Positions 33,584 to 45,298 of a stretch of DNA of 64,000 nucleotides are shown one piece after another. The notes beneath the pieces were generated by a model. It searched no databases and had not been told where the DNA came from. It saw only the letters and a program-made list of their open reading frames with translations. How positions within the stretch are numbered: position 1 is the stretch's first letter; every line of letters begins with the position of its first letter. Position numbers and translations under genes: made by a program. The stretch is from positions 2,170,001-2,234,000 of the forward strand of contig JARKIF010000002.1 in assembly GCA_029378245.1 (NCBI GenBank). The letters run 5' to 3'. The stretch is from Roridomyces roridus. Its lineage: Eukaryota; Basidiomycota; Agaricomycetes; Agaricales; Mycenaceae.

Positions 33584-36310
33584 ATGTCGCTCAGCCTCAG
33601 GAAACCTCTCGCTGATTGGGCAGGCCTTGTCTACCCAAAGGGCGACCTCAGATCGCTACTGTGCATCATCGTATGCACCATAGTCGCTCTCGTTCTCGGT
33701 CAGTCCATTCTACCGCTTTTTTCCGCAGCCCGACTCGTGGTTGGAAGGCGACCCACTCCCCTTTACTGATCTTTTTCTCTATCACCAGCCTACCTCACGA
33801 ACCCATCGGAAAACTCGTTTCGCACCTATCTAACAGAGCAGTCTTTTCGCCACCATCTCAGCCGTTTGGATGAGAACTCGGACGATCAACATGCTCCCGC
33901 TCGTGACAAGCACAATTCCTCTCAACGGCGTGGTTCCACTCCACCGTCCGCCACAGTTCCTTTCGATCACGGCTCCCCTTTTCACTTTGCAAATCGCGCC
34001 TCCGTTTCTCTGCGCACGCCCCGCCATGTTTTTCACAGCTTTGGCATCTTCACAGTCGCCGCAATCGTCCCTGCACGGGCTGATCGCGCCCGTCGTGATA
34101 GAGATTCGACGATCGTCACTGATTCCTGGTTCGTCGGCGTGTATGGTAGATGGTATCGCGGAGGCGTTTTGGATGCTTGGTATCAGGATGTTGTCGCCAG
34201 GTCAAGCGACGAGGAGAGCTGGACTTCTGGCATACTCGGAATGAAGGCCTTGGATAAATTGAACGATTATGAAGGTACGTGACAGTGTACGGTATCGGCT
34301 TCGGTTAATCGCCGCCTCCACCCAGGCCTTCCCTTTTCCACAAAGAATTTGCCTGCCGCTCGATCTCCTCCAAAATTGAGGAATCGTGACAAGTCGTCCC
34401 AGAGACTGCCTACGGCGCGCAGTTCAACGCCGCCTCCACTCCCCAAATCGGCTTCCCTACCTTTACATACCCCTCGGCCTCCAACGACAGCTGACCGTCC
34501 ACATACTTCTTCATCTCCGAATCACCCTTCCCAAACGACGGAGCAAAATCGTTTGAGCTCACCTGCTCTTTCGCGATCACCTTCCACCTTGTTCGACCAA
34601 TCTCCTCGAATCGCCGAGGTTCTTCATCAGATCTCCTTGTCCAAATCTTCGGTCCTCGATCTTCGGACCCAGCTCGCAGACTTCCAAGTGAGCGCATCTA
34701 CCGCGCATGCTTCCTTGCAGGAGGAAGTCGACTCCTTCCGAGACCGAAAGCGCCAAGAGGATGCGTCCCGATCCGAACTCAAGTCTCGCACTAAAACTCT
34801 GGACGACTCGAAGCGGGCGGCCGAGAGCTTAAAGAGAGAGGCTGAAAAGAGGCTCAGGGCTGCGGAGAATGCTCGGGATGATGCCAGTCAGCGCATGGAA
34901 CACCTGGATACGGAAATCACCTCTCTTCAGAACCGTCTTGCGGACGACCAGTCCTCCGTTCTACAGAGCCAAACGACTTCGCAGTCTGAGCAAGAGATTG
35001 CGGACTCGCTGGACAGCAAGAGACAAGAAATCAAGGTTACCGAGGACGTTGTTGCCGCGTTGAACCTTCGGGCTAGAGAGCTAGAGGACAAGCTCGCTAG
35101 CGAGAGGCAACGTCTAAGGCTTGCGCGCGAACGGGCAGAGTTGAAGAAACAGGATCATTCCTTCAACCACCATCTTGCCCCAGCGTCCACGCCGTGGTCA
35201 CTTGCGCCGCGCAATCTTTACGACTCCAATGCCCCGGGGGATGCAGTTCTTGGACGAGCTCGACGATCGTCAGACCCCCATGGCACTCCCACGTCTCCGC
35301 GGCCGAGCAAGTTGGCGCTTGGTGCCATCTCCAACTTCAACAACACCGCTGCTCTCGGTAACGTCGTTCCTGGCCCAAGGTCTACTGGTTACTCCATATT
35401 TGATGATGTCTTCTTACCCCCGGTTTCTGGTCACTTTTCGCCGTTTGGCGATGCAGAGCTGCGGGGTCAAGTCCTCTCACCCACCAGTCAATCCCTGATC
35501 CCCTCCAGTCTCATCACGTCGTTGGACAGTGGCGACGGGTCTTCGAGGTCATTCCAGTCGGATAGCGACGCGTTCATGGACAAGGATTGGCGTGAAGCTA
35601 GCTCCCACCGCACTCGTTCTCAGCACACCTCGGACAGCCAAATGAGCCCAAGCTTCGGGCCGGTTACTATGTCGCCCACCTCGTTGCACGCGCCGACCAG
35701 TGACGCTGAGCATGATCCGTTCGAGGTGCGCGTCCGCGGGCACTTGCTCGAATACCCGATGGATTCGCAACGGGCATCGTTGGGGCTTCGTACCGTCTCT
35801 GATGCCATGTCACCTCTTGGAGACGAAGAGCTCGTGCTGCCGACAGCGGACAAGGCCGTATCCCGTCGATGGTTCACGTCGACGAAAGAGAAGGCCAAGA
35901 AAGGGCTGAATCCGGATGCAAAGGTCTTTAGCTTGCCCCGCAAGGCAGCGCCGCCGAGCTACGATGCACTTAATCCCAATGGGCTGGGCTCCAACATGTT
36001 GGCAGCCTCGGCATCTGCGAACCACTCTCTGCTGCGTGCTTTTGCGCCCTCCCCGGCCGAGCGGGAGGCATTGCAGCGCGCATTGGGGGGTTCTACCAAC
36101 ACGAGTTTGGAACGGCTGCCAAGCCTGAGCGAGATGGGGAGCGTGCCGTCGTCCCCGTCTCACGTGCATGCCGTGCCGGCTGCGCCCCGCGTGCTGGATA
36201 ACAGGAGCCTCCCTTCGTGGCTCTCGGCGTTGCCCCGCATCCGCAAGCCCAACTTTAGCCCATGGGACGACGAGGAGAACGATGAAGACAAGAAAGAGGA
36301 GCGGCGCTAG
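33584..36310 (+). CDS. large coiled-coil protein with N-terminal membrane segment, function unknown
   Basis: I do not recognise the family. The N-terminus MSLSLRKPLADWAGLVYPKGD is followed by one hydrophobic helix (LLCIIVCTIVALVLG), after which intron 1 (about 33699-33788) leads to AYLTNPSENSFRTYL. A second intron near 34275-34325 joins LNDYEG to LPFSTKNL. Next is a Ser/Pro-rich region (SSTPPPLPKSASL), then a coiled coil of about 160 residues (SFRDRKRQEDASRSELKSR ... ERQRLRLARERAELKKQ), then a long low-complexity C-terminal half with the short ordered-looking bits YSIFDDVFLPPVSGHFSPFG and SRRWFTSTKEKAKKG, ending DKKEERR. About 850 residues. A scaffold or tether at a membrane is a guess from shape. 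Confidence 0.75.
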
Positions 36311-36681
36311 GTGGTTGTAGAGGGCATGCAGACCTCGTGTTTTGTATTGAAGAAAGAGAGGGTGTAGGGTAATTGATCCACCTGAAGTTTATATAGCAAT
36401 GAGATAAGGTTCTTGAAGCAGGCAGGACTGCGCATGGGCGCGGGAAGTAAAATCTCAAAACGTGAAAGTTATCCTATATTTTGTCGTCTCTTTTCGTATC
36501 AATTCGTAAGGGAAGGAATGCGGGCGGGCGATAGCAAAAATGTAAGCTAAATAAATCCGGCGTATGTATCAGAGTCCGACGGAGGATCGACTGGAAAGCG
36601 GCAAGTGTAGAGTGTGATTGCGGGGTATACCGATGAAGTTGCTGTAGTGTAATGTAGAATAAACCGTGTAACAAGAGGAAC
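36311..36681. other. intergenic spacer between convergent genes
   Basis: About 370 bp between two stop codons. Nothing coding is supported. It should hold both 3' UTRs and poly(A) signals. Confidence 0.55.
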
Positions 36682-38008
36682 CTATCGTGCGCCATCAAGG
36701 ACGCCACGAACATCTTCCACCTCGGAGAGGTCCGTCAGAAAAGGTATCAAGTCTGTCAGTTCTGTATCGTGCGGGTCGTTAAACCAGGAGGAAACGGGGG
36801 CGGAAGAGGACGGGTGGAATAAGAAACTCGCAGGAGAATTATCTATTATAATTGTTTGGGCAATCGGCCTTCCGAGTTGTGAGAGATCCTAGCGGATGCT
36901 TGAGTTCAGGGAGAATATATCGGACAATGGGGTTGATCACCTTGACATAGTTTCCTTTGTGGTTATAACAACTCTCGCGGAAAAGGCGATGTGTTACGAC
37001 TTGATGGATGTCGAGCTTGTCAAGAACGGGGTCGGCGTACTTGCTCAAGCTGGCAGTAAACACGACAACCTCGTATATCTCGCCCATCTTCTTGAGGAAG
37101 TTGTCAACTGAAGAAGAATGAGACACCGTGTGCAGGTTCATAGGGGGAGAACAAAATTACCGCCAGGTCTCTTGATGACATAGACGTTGTGCCAGTTGAA
37201 TTCAATCTCAACGGGGACCACATAGTCGGCTTGTTGTATCGACTTGAAGCTACTGTGCACTAGGGTTTCGTCGAGGTCCAGTACGAGGCACTTCCGGCCC
37301 ACGTGCTGGGGAGAAATTGGAGGTAACAAAGGTCTTGGCACGCCGTCCTGAGGACACACATGAGTTTTCTGCAACGTATAGAAAACAGCTGCTTACAGGG
37401 CCAATAGGAATGCCCGCACCACCATTCATGATGAGACGGTCCTCTTCGTCCTGCGCGTCGTCCATGTTGACGTCGTCCATGTCCTCCTCGTCCGTGAAGC
37501 TCGTGTCGGTCTCGTCATGGTCACCGTCGTGGGTGGGCACAACCGAGTCGCGTTTCGGGGTGTGGTGTAGGGCAGAGTCGCCAGTAGAGCCCGGAGGCTG
37601 GACCGAGCCCGAGGTGACACCCTCTGTCTCATCCTGAGGGAGGAGAGAGACGGGAGTTGGTGGAGCCATGAGTTCCTCGACGGGGAGGACTGGCTGGGGC
37701 TCGTCTAACTTTTCCTCGGTCTTGGTTTCCTCGACGACGGGGGGTGGAGGAGCTGGCGGAGGGGGAGCCTGTTCGGACTCGGGTGGCTGTTGAGCGGCCT
37801 TTTCCGTTACGACCTCGTCGAGTGGCTCGACAGGATGAGCGCTGGACGACGGGGCAATGCATGGGACGAGCTTGAAGAACAACTTTTCAAAGAAAGAGGG
37901 CTTTGAGGATGGCCTCGCTGGCGGGGTGAGCGGCTGCATGGGTTCAGCAGAAGAGGGCTGTTTTGGGGCATCTGGGCCTTTTGCTTCGGCCAGGTTGTTG
38001 TCGGCCAT
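36682..38008 (-). CDS. Psr1-like HAD-family (NLI/SCP) protein phosphatase, copy 2
   Basis: Second phosphatase of the same type as 28092-29652. The N-terminus ([15 protein letters not shown]) has [15 protein letters not shown], matching [12 protein letters not shown] in copy 1, and an acidic/proline middle with [12 protein letters not shown]. The catalytic part has [57 protein letters not shown] and [15 protein letters not shown], ending VRGVLDGAR. Intron positions differ: here ASLSKYAD is uninterrupted, while introns fall after GIPIGP, after IKRPGG and after GNYVK. So the duplication is not recent. Yeast Psr1 and Psr2 are also a pair, but one-to-one orthology cannot be claimed. Confidence 0.92.
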
Positions 38009-38241
38009 GGTAGCACAATACAACGTGGTTTGGGCGTACTTGTTGTGTGCCACTCGGACAAAGTATGTATCGCTCACGTGCAGTCGGCCGAGACAAGTCT
38101 TCTCCTCATTCTGCTCTGTCGTCGTCCCTCGCTGTCTCGCTCACCCATTTTCTATCCAATACAAAGGCCACTATATACTTCCAGTCAAGATAGCCGCGAT
38201 AGCACAAATTTCAAAGCGACATGTATGCTCAAAAAACCTAT

Positions 38242-39666
38242 TCACCCCTCTTTTTTCACCTCGTACGCGTGCGAAGTGTCCTCAATCACCCTCCCCCGAC
38301 TCCCGGGCCGCTCTGCCTCTCGTGGTCGTCCACTCACGCGTCCTGAATCGCCCCTCGGTGCTCCCAAGTAATCCAACCATGCATTTGGCGACGCTGCACT
38401 CGCGTTCTCTCCTGTTCCTCCCGTGTTCGCTGCAAAAGACATGTTACTCAGGCAAATACTTAATAAAGAAAACGCACGTCGCGCGCTTGTATTGTGCACT
38501 GGCCAGTCGAATCCTTGTCCAGGTATCGCCTGACGTGTCGCCTCGTCGTCTAACAGCCCTACGAATGGATCGCCGCTTGGGTTCCGGTGTGCTGGTGGCC
38601 GTGACGATGTTGAGCCCATTGGGTACTCGTTATAGCCGCGTTGGCCCCGAGACCCGGAAAACGAATCAAACGACGGCGGCACAAACGACTGCCCCGAATA
38701 GTAAGCACTGCTGTTGTTGCTGCTGCCGCCGTACGAGTTGCCAGATGTCCCCCGCATCGAGGGTGCGTACGAGAACCCCCCAGGCGATATCTCAGAGCCT
38801 GGGCGGCCTGGAGGCAGCATGCGTGGTTCGATACGCTGCTTTTTGCTCGACGGCGAGTGGCGGTCGCTCGAGAGCGGCAGTGCCGACGAGGCCGAGGGGC
38901 GTTGTGTTCTAGACCGATAATCCACCTGGATTGTGTGAGCGCGGGAACCAGAAAGGCGGTGCGTGGGTGCGCGTTGCTCACGTCGATGTTGAGGGCGAGA
39001 TCGGTGGCGGCTTTGGACCCGTCGTTGCGACGCTTGGACCCCAGGGTCGGGATCACCTCGTCTTCCTCGTCCTGCTCCTCTTCGTCACCTTCTGCGGTGT
39101 CCTCGAGCTTGGTGGCCGCCGCTCCAGAAAAATCAGGGGGGCCCCGCGTTTCCCTCTCACCGTCGAATCTGGTCTGGCGAGTGACTATCTCCTGGACGTC
39201 GCCTGAGCAGTACTGGTACAGCTTCACGTTGTGCCCCGGGCGTTGTTCTGATGCATTGAATATTCAGAGAGACAAAGATCAAACAAACCACTCTCACCGA
39301 AAATTATCACCGCAATGTCGACGGAGCAAAGCACCCCCAGCTCATACGCCTGGTCCTCCTTTAGAATAAGGAGGACATATTGCATGAAACAACTCACCTT
39401 CTTGAATAGCCCGTTCTTCCTCTTTGATTTAAAGCATAAGCGGGGTCAAAGGAAGCTAATAATTTTGGCACCTTCAAGAACGTCACGGACCTATTGCGCT
39501 CGTGCTGGATAAAAATGCAAAAAAAGCACGGAACGCAAAAGAAGGCAGAAAATTCCCAAAAAAGAGGCAGAAAATGCTCGTCAGCGTCGGAGGGCGGGGA
39601 GGGCGGCGCGCGTCGGCGCCTTTTGCTTACTAATATCGGTTCGATGCTGATCTTGCGGCGCCCCAT
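38242..39666 (-). CDS. Rlm1/MEF2-type MADS-box transcription factor
   Basis: DNA-binding regulator of the type that acts below the cell-wall integrity MAP kinase in fungi. The MADS domain is spread over four small exons: MGRRKISIEPIL, HERNRSVTFLK, RKNGLFKK and AYELGVLCSVDIAVIIF, followed by EQRPGHNVKLYQYCSGDVQEIVTR. The first intron is long for this window (about 130 nt). Then come an acidic stretch (EGDEEEQDEEDEVIP) and a Ser/Tyr/Gly-rich tail that starts VDYRSRTQRPS. A 48-nt stretch (gtgcgt...ttgcag) near 38441-38488 looks like an intron that keeps frame if retained. Ends YEVKKEG. A MAPK docking site is expected in the family but I could not point to one. Confidence 0.9.
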
Positions 39667-40524
39667 TTTCGCACACTCGTGTTATCCAGTACTGGTAAGG
39701 AAGGAGCTTTGCGGTCGACGACCAAGGAGATGAAGGTTGGGACCAAGACGAGTTGTTTCTCAAGACATCAATCCCGGGGACTCTGCCGCATAGTTACACA
39801 GCGTAAAGCAGCCGCACACCCTCTTCCCCATCCTCGGATCTTCTATTCAATCTCTGCCAGAACCCTTCTACTCTCATGGCTGTCGTCCACTTCCCACCGG
39901 TTGATAGAGCGGCCTTGGTAGCTCGGCACCCCGTGGCCGCAGTTGGCCGCGCTGTCTGCTAACTCCGCCCCCGTTCTCTGGCTTGGCTGAACATTCCACG
40001 AATGCTGTAATCCCGGTCCATTGGAAACCGTCTGTCATTTCGTCGATTTCCGTGTCTCATCGAAAGTGGAATTTGCTGGCGGCGGCGTATGTGCACGACA
40101 TAACGATCTCGCAGTCTCACACCCTTACGGCAGGTCTAAGCGACAGAGTGAACGGAGTTTAAAACCGCCGAAGAGCAAGTTTACCGGAATTGGCCCTCGG
40201 TCAAAGCGACTTTATTTAATCATGTAGGTCCCAATTTGCTTCCGCCAGAATGAAATTGTTTTTGGACCTCTTAGCCGACTGCTTTCTCGACATCAGCGTG
40301 TCCTATTTACGGGGCTTGATCGACCATCATGTCCCCCAAATGTCTCCATATCTGCCATCTCGTACTCCTCCATTGCACATGTCTTCGGCGGCGCGCCGGC
40401 AATCCTGTTCACTCGACTCCGCATCTCTCACCATCTCTCACCAGTACGTCAGGTATGAGGTTTGTGAGAACCCGCATCTCACGCCCAGTTGTCGCCCAGA
40501 GATGCTTGCCTTGATCGGGGTCAA
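39667..40524. other. intergenic region, no gene seen
   Basis: About 860 bp between the start of the MADS gene and the stop of cysteine synthase, both on the minus strand. A plus-strand frame of 122 codons at 40250 has no recognisable motif and runs into the antisense of the next gene. Pyrimidine-rich stretches near 39820-39900 look like promoter or UTR sequence. Confidence 0.5.
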
Positions 40525-41851
40525 CTACTCTAATACAGTATATTTCCTCAAGTGTTCCGGAATGGCTCCATCTAATCCTTTGCTCTGCAGCCACTTGTTC
40601 GAAAACAGCCGGCTTTGATACCTGTAAGCGCCGTCGCAAAGGATGGTGACCACCTTGGAGCCTGCCACGGTTGTGAATACGGGACAAGTTGTCGTGTGGA
40701 ACACGGGTATATACCTTTTCCCAGTTTCAATGCAACCTCGACAGCTGCGGCTACGTTAAGCGCCGAACTCGCCCCCAGGTACAGACCTTCCGTGTCCAGC
40801 AGCTCGTAGACCATTTCAATCGACTTTTCGTCTGGGACAGTGAACGCGCCCGTGACATCCTTGACGAATGTGGCCAGGTTGTCTGTTATGCGCCCTTGGC
40901 CGATACCTGCACATGCAGACTGTTAACGGCGACCTCCGCACTACCCACGGCATACACACCTTCCGTGATGGAGCTACCGCTTCTCTCTGTCAGCTTCCCG
41001 CCACTGGTAATGTAGCTTGTAAGCACACTGCCGGGAGGATCGGCCAACCAGATCTGCGTCTTTCCGTTGCTCCTCTCGCGCAGATACTTTCCCGTTCCCG
41101 CAAGAGTGCCGCCCGTGCCCGTCGAGCACACAAACGCGTCCAAATCTCCCTGGGTTTGTTCCCATATCTCTGGACCCGTGGACGTGTAGTGCGCGTACGC
41201 ATTGGCTGTGTTGTCAAACTGATTCGTCCAGATGGCGTTCGGGAGTTGTTTCGCGTGATCTCGCGCCTGGTGGTTGTAATTGGCGGGATTCTCGTAGGCC
41301 ACTGCCGGCACGGCATGCACTTCCGCGCCGAGCATACGCAACAGGTCAATCTTCTCCTGGCTCTATGCATGGTCAGCAAGTGTTCACAGAAACATCAGGA
41401 TGTGGAGACGCACTTGGCTGTCGGGCATGTATATGACACATTTGTATCCCCTCGCGCGACAGACGTGTGCCAGACCGATGCCGGTGTTTCCTGCCGTTCC
41501 TTCCACCACAGTCCCGCCGGGTTTGAGTCTCGAGAGTATAAGAATAAGGGAGAGATGACACGTGGGGAAGCCAACTCACTGTCCTCGTTCCTCTGCATCC
41601 CGAACCACCCCCAGTGCCGCACGGTCCTTGACGCTCCCTCCAGGGTTTTGGAACTCGGCCTTGCCAAATATCCGGGCACCTGTTCTCTCAGAGAGGTGTT
41701 TGAGATATATCTAGGCAACTCGTCAGGTGCCAAACGGATCGAGTGACGCTGCACAGACTAAAGGCGTGTTTCCGACTGCACCAGTGAAGCCGTCTACGGT
41801 CGTACTGGTCGCAAACGTTCGGCGGGCAGTCGCCCGCGCGATAGAGAACAT
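40525..41851 (-). CDS. mitochondrial cysteine synthase (O-acetylserine sulfhydrylase-like)
   Basis: PLP enzyme of fold type II that makes cysteine from an activated serine and sulfide. The leader [19 protein letters not shown] is a mitochondrial presequence; [18 protein letters not shown] follows across an intron at about 41708-41755. [15 protein letters not shown] contains the PLP lysine. [24 protein letters not shown] is the substrate loop, and [16 protein letters not shown] the phosphate cup. The C-terminal exons read [23 protein letters not shown] and end KYTVLE. About 390 residues. The layout, with a presequence and a longer C-terminus, matches the fungal mitochondrial type (S. cerevisiae YGR012W/S. 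pombe Cys12) rather than the cytosolic enzyme. Confidence 0.92.
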
Positions 41852-42066
41852 GGAGGGCGGAGGTGAAATCAAAGAATTGCGCAATATGTAGGTGCTTTAT
41901 AATTCAAGTCCGGACCACCCCAAAAAAAGTCGGTTAAAATACGAAAGACGGGACATAATAAGATGTATCTGAGGAAAAGCGTGAAAGTGTAGATCGTTCG
42001 TACGAGGTCGTGCAGGGGTATATCATTATACGGGCGACCGGTTCTAGGGAAGACCTACGACTGGGC

Positions 42067-42864
42067 TCACTGTGGTCGCTTCTTGACGTTCTGCGACAGC
42101 CACTGCAGCCCCTCGAACAATCCCTCTCCCGTTGTGGCACAACTGGTCGCATTTAGGCGATTGATGGCAAACAACAAGACGGACGTGGACTCACCTCGGG
42201 TGCACGTACCACGAGCGGTCCTTCATCTTATGTAGCCCCAGCTTCTCCGTTACCTCTGCCGGTGACATTGCTGTGCACAGTGAGTAGAAGAAGGGTGGCG
42301 GAGACGGGTGATACGCACCTCCGGGCAGATCCTGCTTGTTGGCAAAGACGAGCAGTAGACACTCCTTCATCTCCCTGTCACTCAATATACGGTGCAGCTC
42401 CTGCTTGGCCTCGTCCAACCGCTCGCGGTCTTGGCTGTCAACGACGAAAACGAGGCCCTGCGTGCCTGTGTAGTAGTGCCGCCAGAGGGGTCGGATTTTA
42501 TCCTGTCCCCCGACATCCCAGACATTGAATTTCACATTCTTGTACGTGACCGTCTCCACATTGAAACCGACTGGTGTGGGTGTGAGGCAACATGCATGAG
42601 CCACTTGGAGAGGACGCACCAGTTGGAATTGTCGTCACGGATTGATTCAGCTTGAGCTTGTACAGGATGGCTAAAGACGCCGGTGGTTTCAGCGGTCCCG
42701 AGGCGGTAGCAGACAGGGCTTACTGGTCTTTCCGGCGGCATCCAGGCCAAGCATGAGCAGTCTCATCTCCTTGTTCCCGAATATCTTGCCTGGACAGTGT
42801 GAGGCGGGTGGCACAGCGAAGAGACGGACGGAATACCAAGAGCTTTGGAAAGGTTAGCACCCAT
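42067..42864 (-). CDS. ARF1: ARF1 small GTPase
   Basis: ADP-ribosylation factor that recruits COPI and other coats to Golgi membranes. Met-Gly start ([10 protein letters not shown]) with the myristoylation glycine at position 2, then [19 protein letters not shown] (P-loop), [12 protein letters not shown] (switch 1), [16 protein letters not shown] (switch 2), [11 protein letters not shown] and [13 protein letters not shown] (guanine-binding loops), ending NVKKRPQ. Five short introns; the 3'-most (about 42141-42192) splits the serine of HPSCATTG. About 180 residues, the standard length. All GTPase motifs are intact. Confidence 0.96.
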
Positions 42865-42982
42865 TTTCTGTATGTGGTTGCGGTGTAGGCGAGGTAAAGA
42901 GCGACGTTAACGGTATGCACCGCGGCGTGAAAGTAGAAACAAGTCAGGTCAGAACTGAATTACATAAACAAATATGCTGCCA

Positions 42983-45038
42983 CTACGAGTTCTGCCTAAA
43001 AACCTTGAGCCAGCCATCCCCCATGTCCTTCTTCAGGGCCTCAATCTGCCGCCTATACGTGTCTACGCTGTCTTCCGTCGCCTCATCACCCTGCCCGTCC
43101 AATACCGGTTCGTACACCGACGCCGTCACACGTGCACGTCGGGCTGATCCTCTGCCCGACAATGTCGCCGAGTTTCGATTCAGGCGTAGCGACGCAGAGG
43201 GGGCTACCGTCAGTGAAGGCGTCCTCTCCTCGTCTGTCGGCGAGGTGGGTTGCACTATTTCTGACTGATATCGACTGTGTCGGGACCGCCGCGGCACCAA
43301 GCCTGCACTGTTGATTGTCTTTAACGGCGCAATGACGCTCTCCTCCTCCAACAGCTTTGGTTGCGCTGCAGCGCGACCAGAGCCGTCCGAACGATTGCGC
43401 GTGTGCGAACTCCCGCCGTCACTCTCTCCAGCATCCAGATTGACAATGCGCTTGTTCTTGCGTCTTGCCTTGCCACTCACACCCACTGCGCTGACTGGGC
43501 CCAGGTTTGGTGAAGTCGTGGGAGGGGAAGGGCTGGTTTGCCCACTCGCAAGAGGGGAAGTGGTCCCGTGTGCATGTGCGTGGGGGTGGCCAACCGCCAC
43601 GACGGGGGGCGAGTACGCCGCAGACAAGGGGCGTGTGGAAGTCATTTGAGGTGAAGGTGCCGTGGTAAGGTTCCGCTTCTCATAGAAGCCAGGCTGGGAA
43701 CCATCCAGCGAGACTGTCTTGCCTTCCTTCCGGAAGTAATCGAAACACACGACACGATACCCTTCCTCGATTTCCGTGAAGGGGTTCCCTTCGATCCAAA
43801 CTTGCGAAATGTTCGGAAGGGCGGCGAGTCGGCCAACCTCGGCAGACTCGTCAACGAGATTGTGCCGTAGATCGACCCGCTCCAGCGCCGGTAGTCGCTC
43901 GAGTCCGCAGAGGGACTCTAGGCGGTTGCGCGAGAGATTGAGATATAGGACTTGGCCCAGGTGCTGATAGATAGCGAGCACCGAGTCAATCATATTATCG
44001 GAGAGGTTGAGGGACACGAGATTATATAGGCTGGAGATGTTGGGGGGCACGGATACGAGGAGGTTGGACGAAAGGTCGAGGTGGGTGAGCGAGGTTAGAT
44101 ACGGGACAGAAGGAAAGAACGTGAGGCTGTTGTCGGATAGAGAAAGATGTTTGAGAAAGGCCCACTTGAGGGGGGAAAGCTCGGTGGGCGTTTCTGACCC
44201 ATTCTCGGGCTCCTCTGGGACAGAATCAGGAAGACGGGTTCCGTAGACGGGAGCCGAGCCGCGTGGAATACGTCTCCTGCGCTGCCTGCTAACACTGCCT
44301 GCTCGGCGAGCCTGGTCATCGAGAACTGCTCCTACGAAGACGTCCGAGACGTCCTCGAGTCCGCTCCTCTTGATCCGGAGACTACGGAGACTCTCGGCGA
44401 GGCGGTCCCACCCGAGCAACGCCCGAGGATCAATGTCGACGCATTCCAGACTCTGCAGATTGCGAAAGGCATCGAGGGGGAGGGCATTCTCATTTGGAGG
44501 CTCATCCGCGAGCTCCGCAATAAGCTTGTTGGTGGGAGCGGCGATGGAGAGGGCAGGCAGTTTGGTGAAGCTACTGAACAGATATTTCAGTTCCGCCTCG
44601 AGGCTTGGGGGCTCTGGTCGACCCCACCAGCCCACGCCCAGAGACAGCCCAGATACAGCCGATAGCGTGGACCGAAATGAGGCCAGCGACAGAGTGTCAG
44701 CTTTGTCCTTGGGACGAAAGCACACTGATGTAGCTCATTGGGCGAGACGGGCTGTCTATTCGGACATCAAGGGTGCCTACGTCGATGCCTTGGGCCTCCA
44801 GCCTCATTAAAACGTAGAATAGATGGTGGGTATCGATTGAGAGAACCAAGGGAGCAGCTGGCGCGCTTTGGTCGGTAAACCATGACCAGGGGTTGTATAA
44901 TGAAGAGCCCGAGGCTTCTGGACGCTGACCGCTGCGAGAGCGAGACTTTGGAGCGCCGGCAGCGGCCAGACTCTTCTCGTTCGTCCGGACAAAGGACGCG
45001 AGGCGGCGGATGTAAGCATCGCCACTGTTGTCGGTCAT
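42983..45038 (-). CDS. leucine-rich-repeat protein, STK11IP-like
   Basis: N-terminal region (MTDNSGDAYIRRLASFV, then LFYVLMRLEAQGIDVGTLDV) followed by about six LRRs: LQSLECVDIDPRALLGWD, LKHLSLSDNSLTFFPSV, LTHLDLSSNLLVSVPPN, LVSLNLSDNMIDSVLAI, VLYLNLSRNRLESLCGL, ALERVDLRHNLVDE, capped by WIEGNPFTEIEEGYRVVCFDYF. The layout resembles STK11-interacting protein and nischarin-like LRR scaffolds. The C-terminal 250 residues are disordered with a final helix (DTYRRQIEALKKDMGDGWLKVF). Near 44695-44712 the reading frame shifts by one base between SYISVLSSQ and DTLSLASFRST; the only GT-AG pair there would make a 25-nt intron, so an indel is more likely. Function is inferred as a protein scaffold only. 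Confidence 0.75.
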
Positions 45039-45298
45039 GGCGTGAGTGGTCGTCCAAGAGTGTCTAGCGTGTCCTGCGGGGTTATGAGTTGAGACCACTG
45101 AGTGGAAGCCGATACAGACTGTGGGCCTCAAGTAACTTGGGTATTTTAAAACATGGATCGGTGCAGTAGCCTGTAGTCCTCTTTCAGTGGGGAAATCAGC
45201 TGAGATCAGTGTGACTCTCGACGCGTAAGCGCAAGCTTGATCTGACTTGGTCTTGACCACCACTCGTCGAGACCTTTGCCACACATCCTCCTTCGACC

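Noticed and set aside
37857..38912. A 351-codon plus-strand frame.
   Set aside because: Antisense to the phosphatase and MADS genes, with biased composition and no domain; a shadow of the real minus-strand genes.
38641..39369. A 242-codon plus-strand frame.
   Set aside because: Antisense to the MADS gene and rich in Arg/Ser without motifs.
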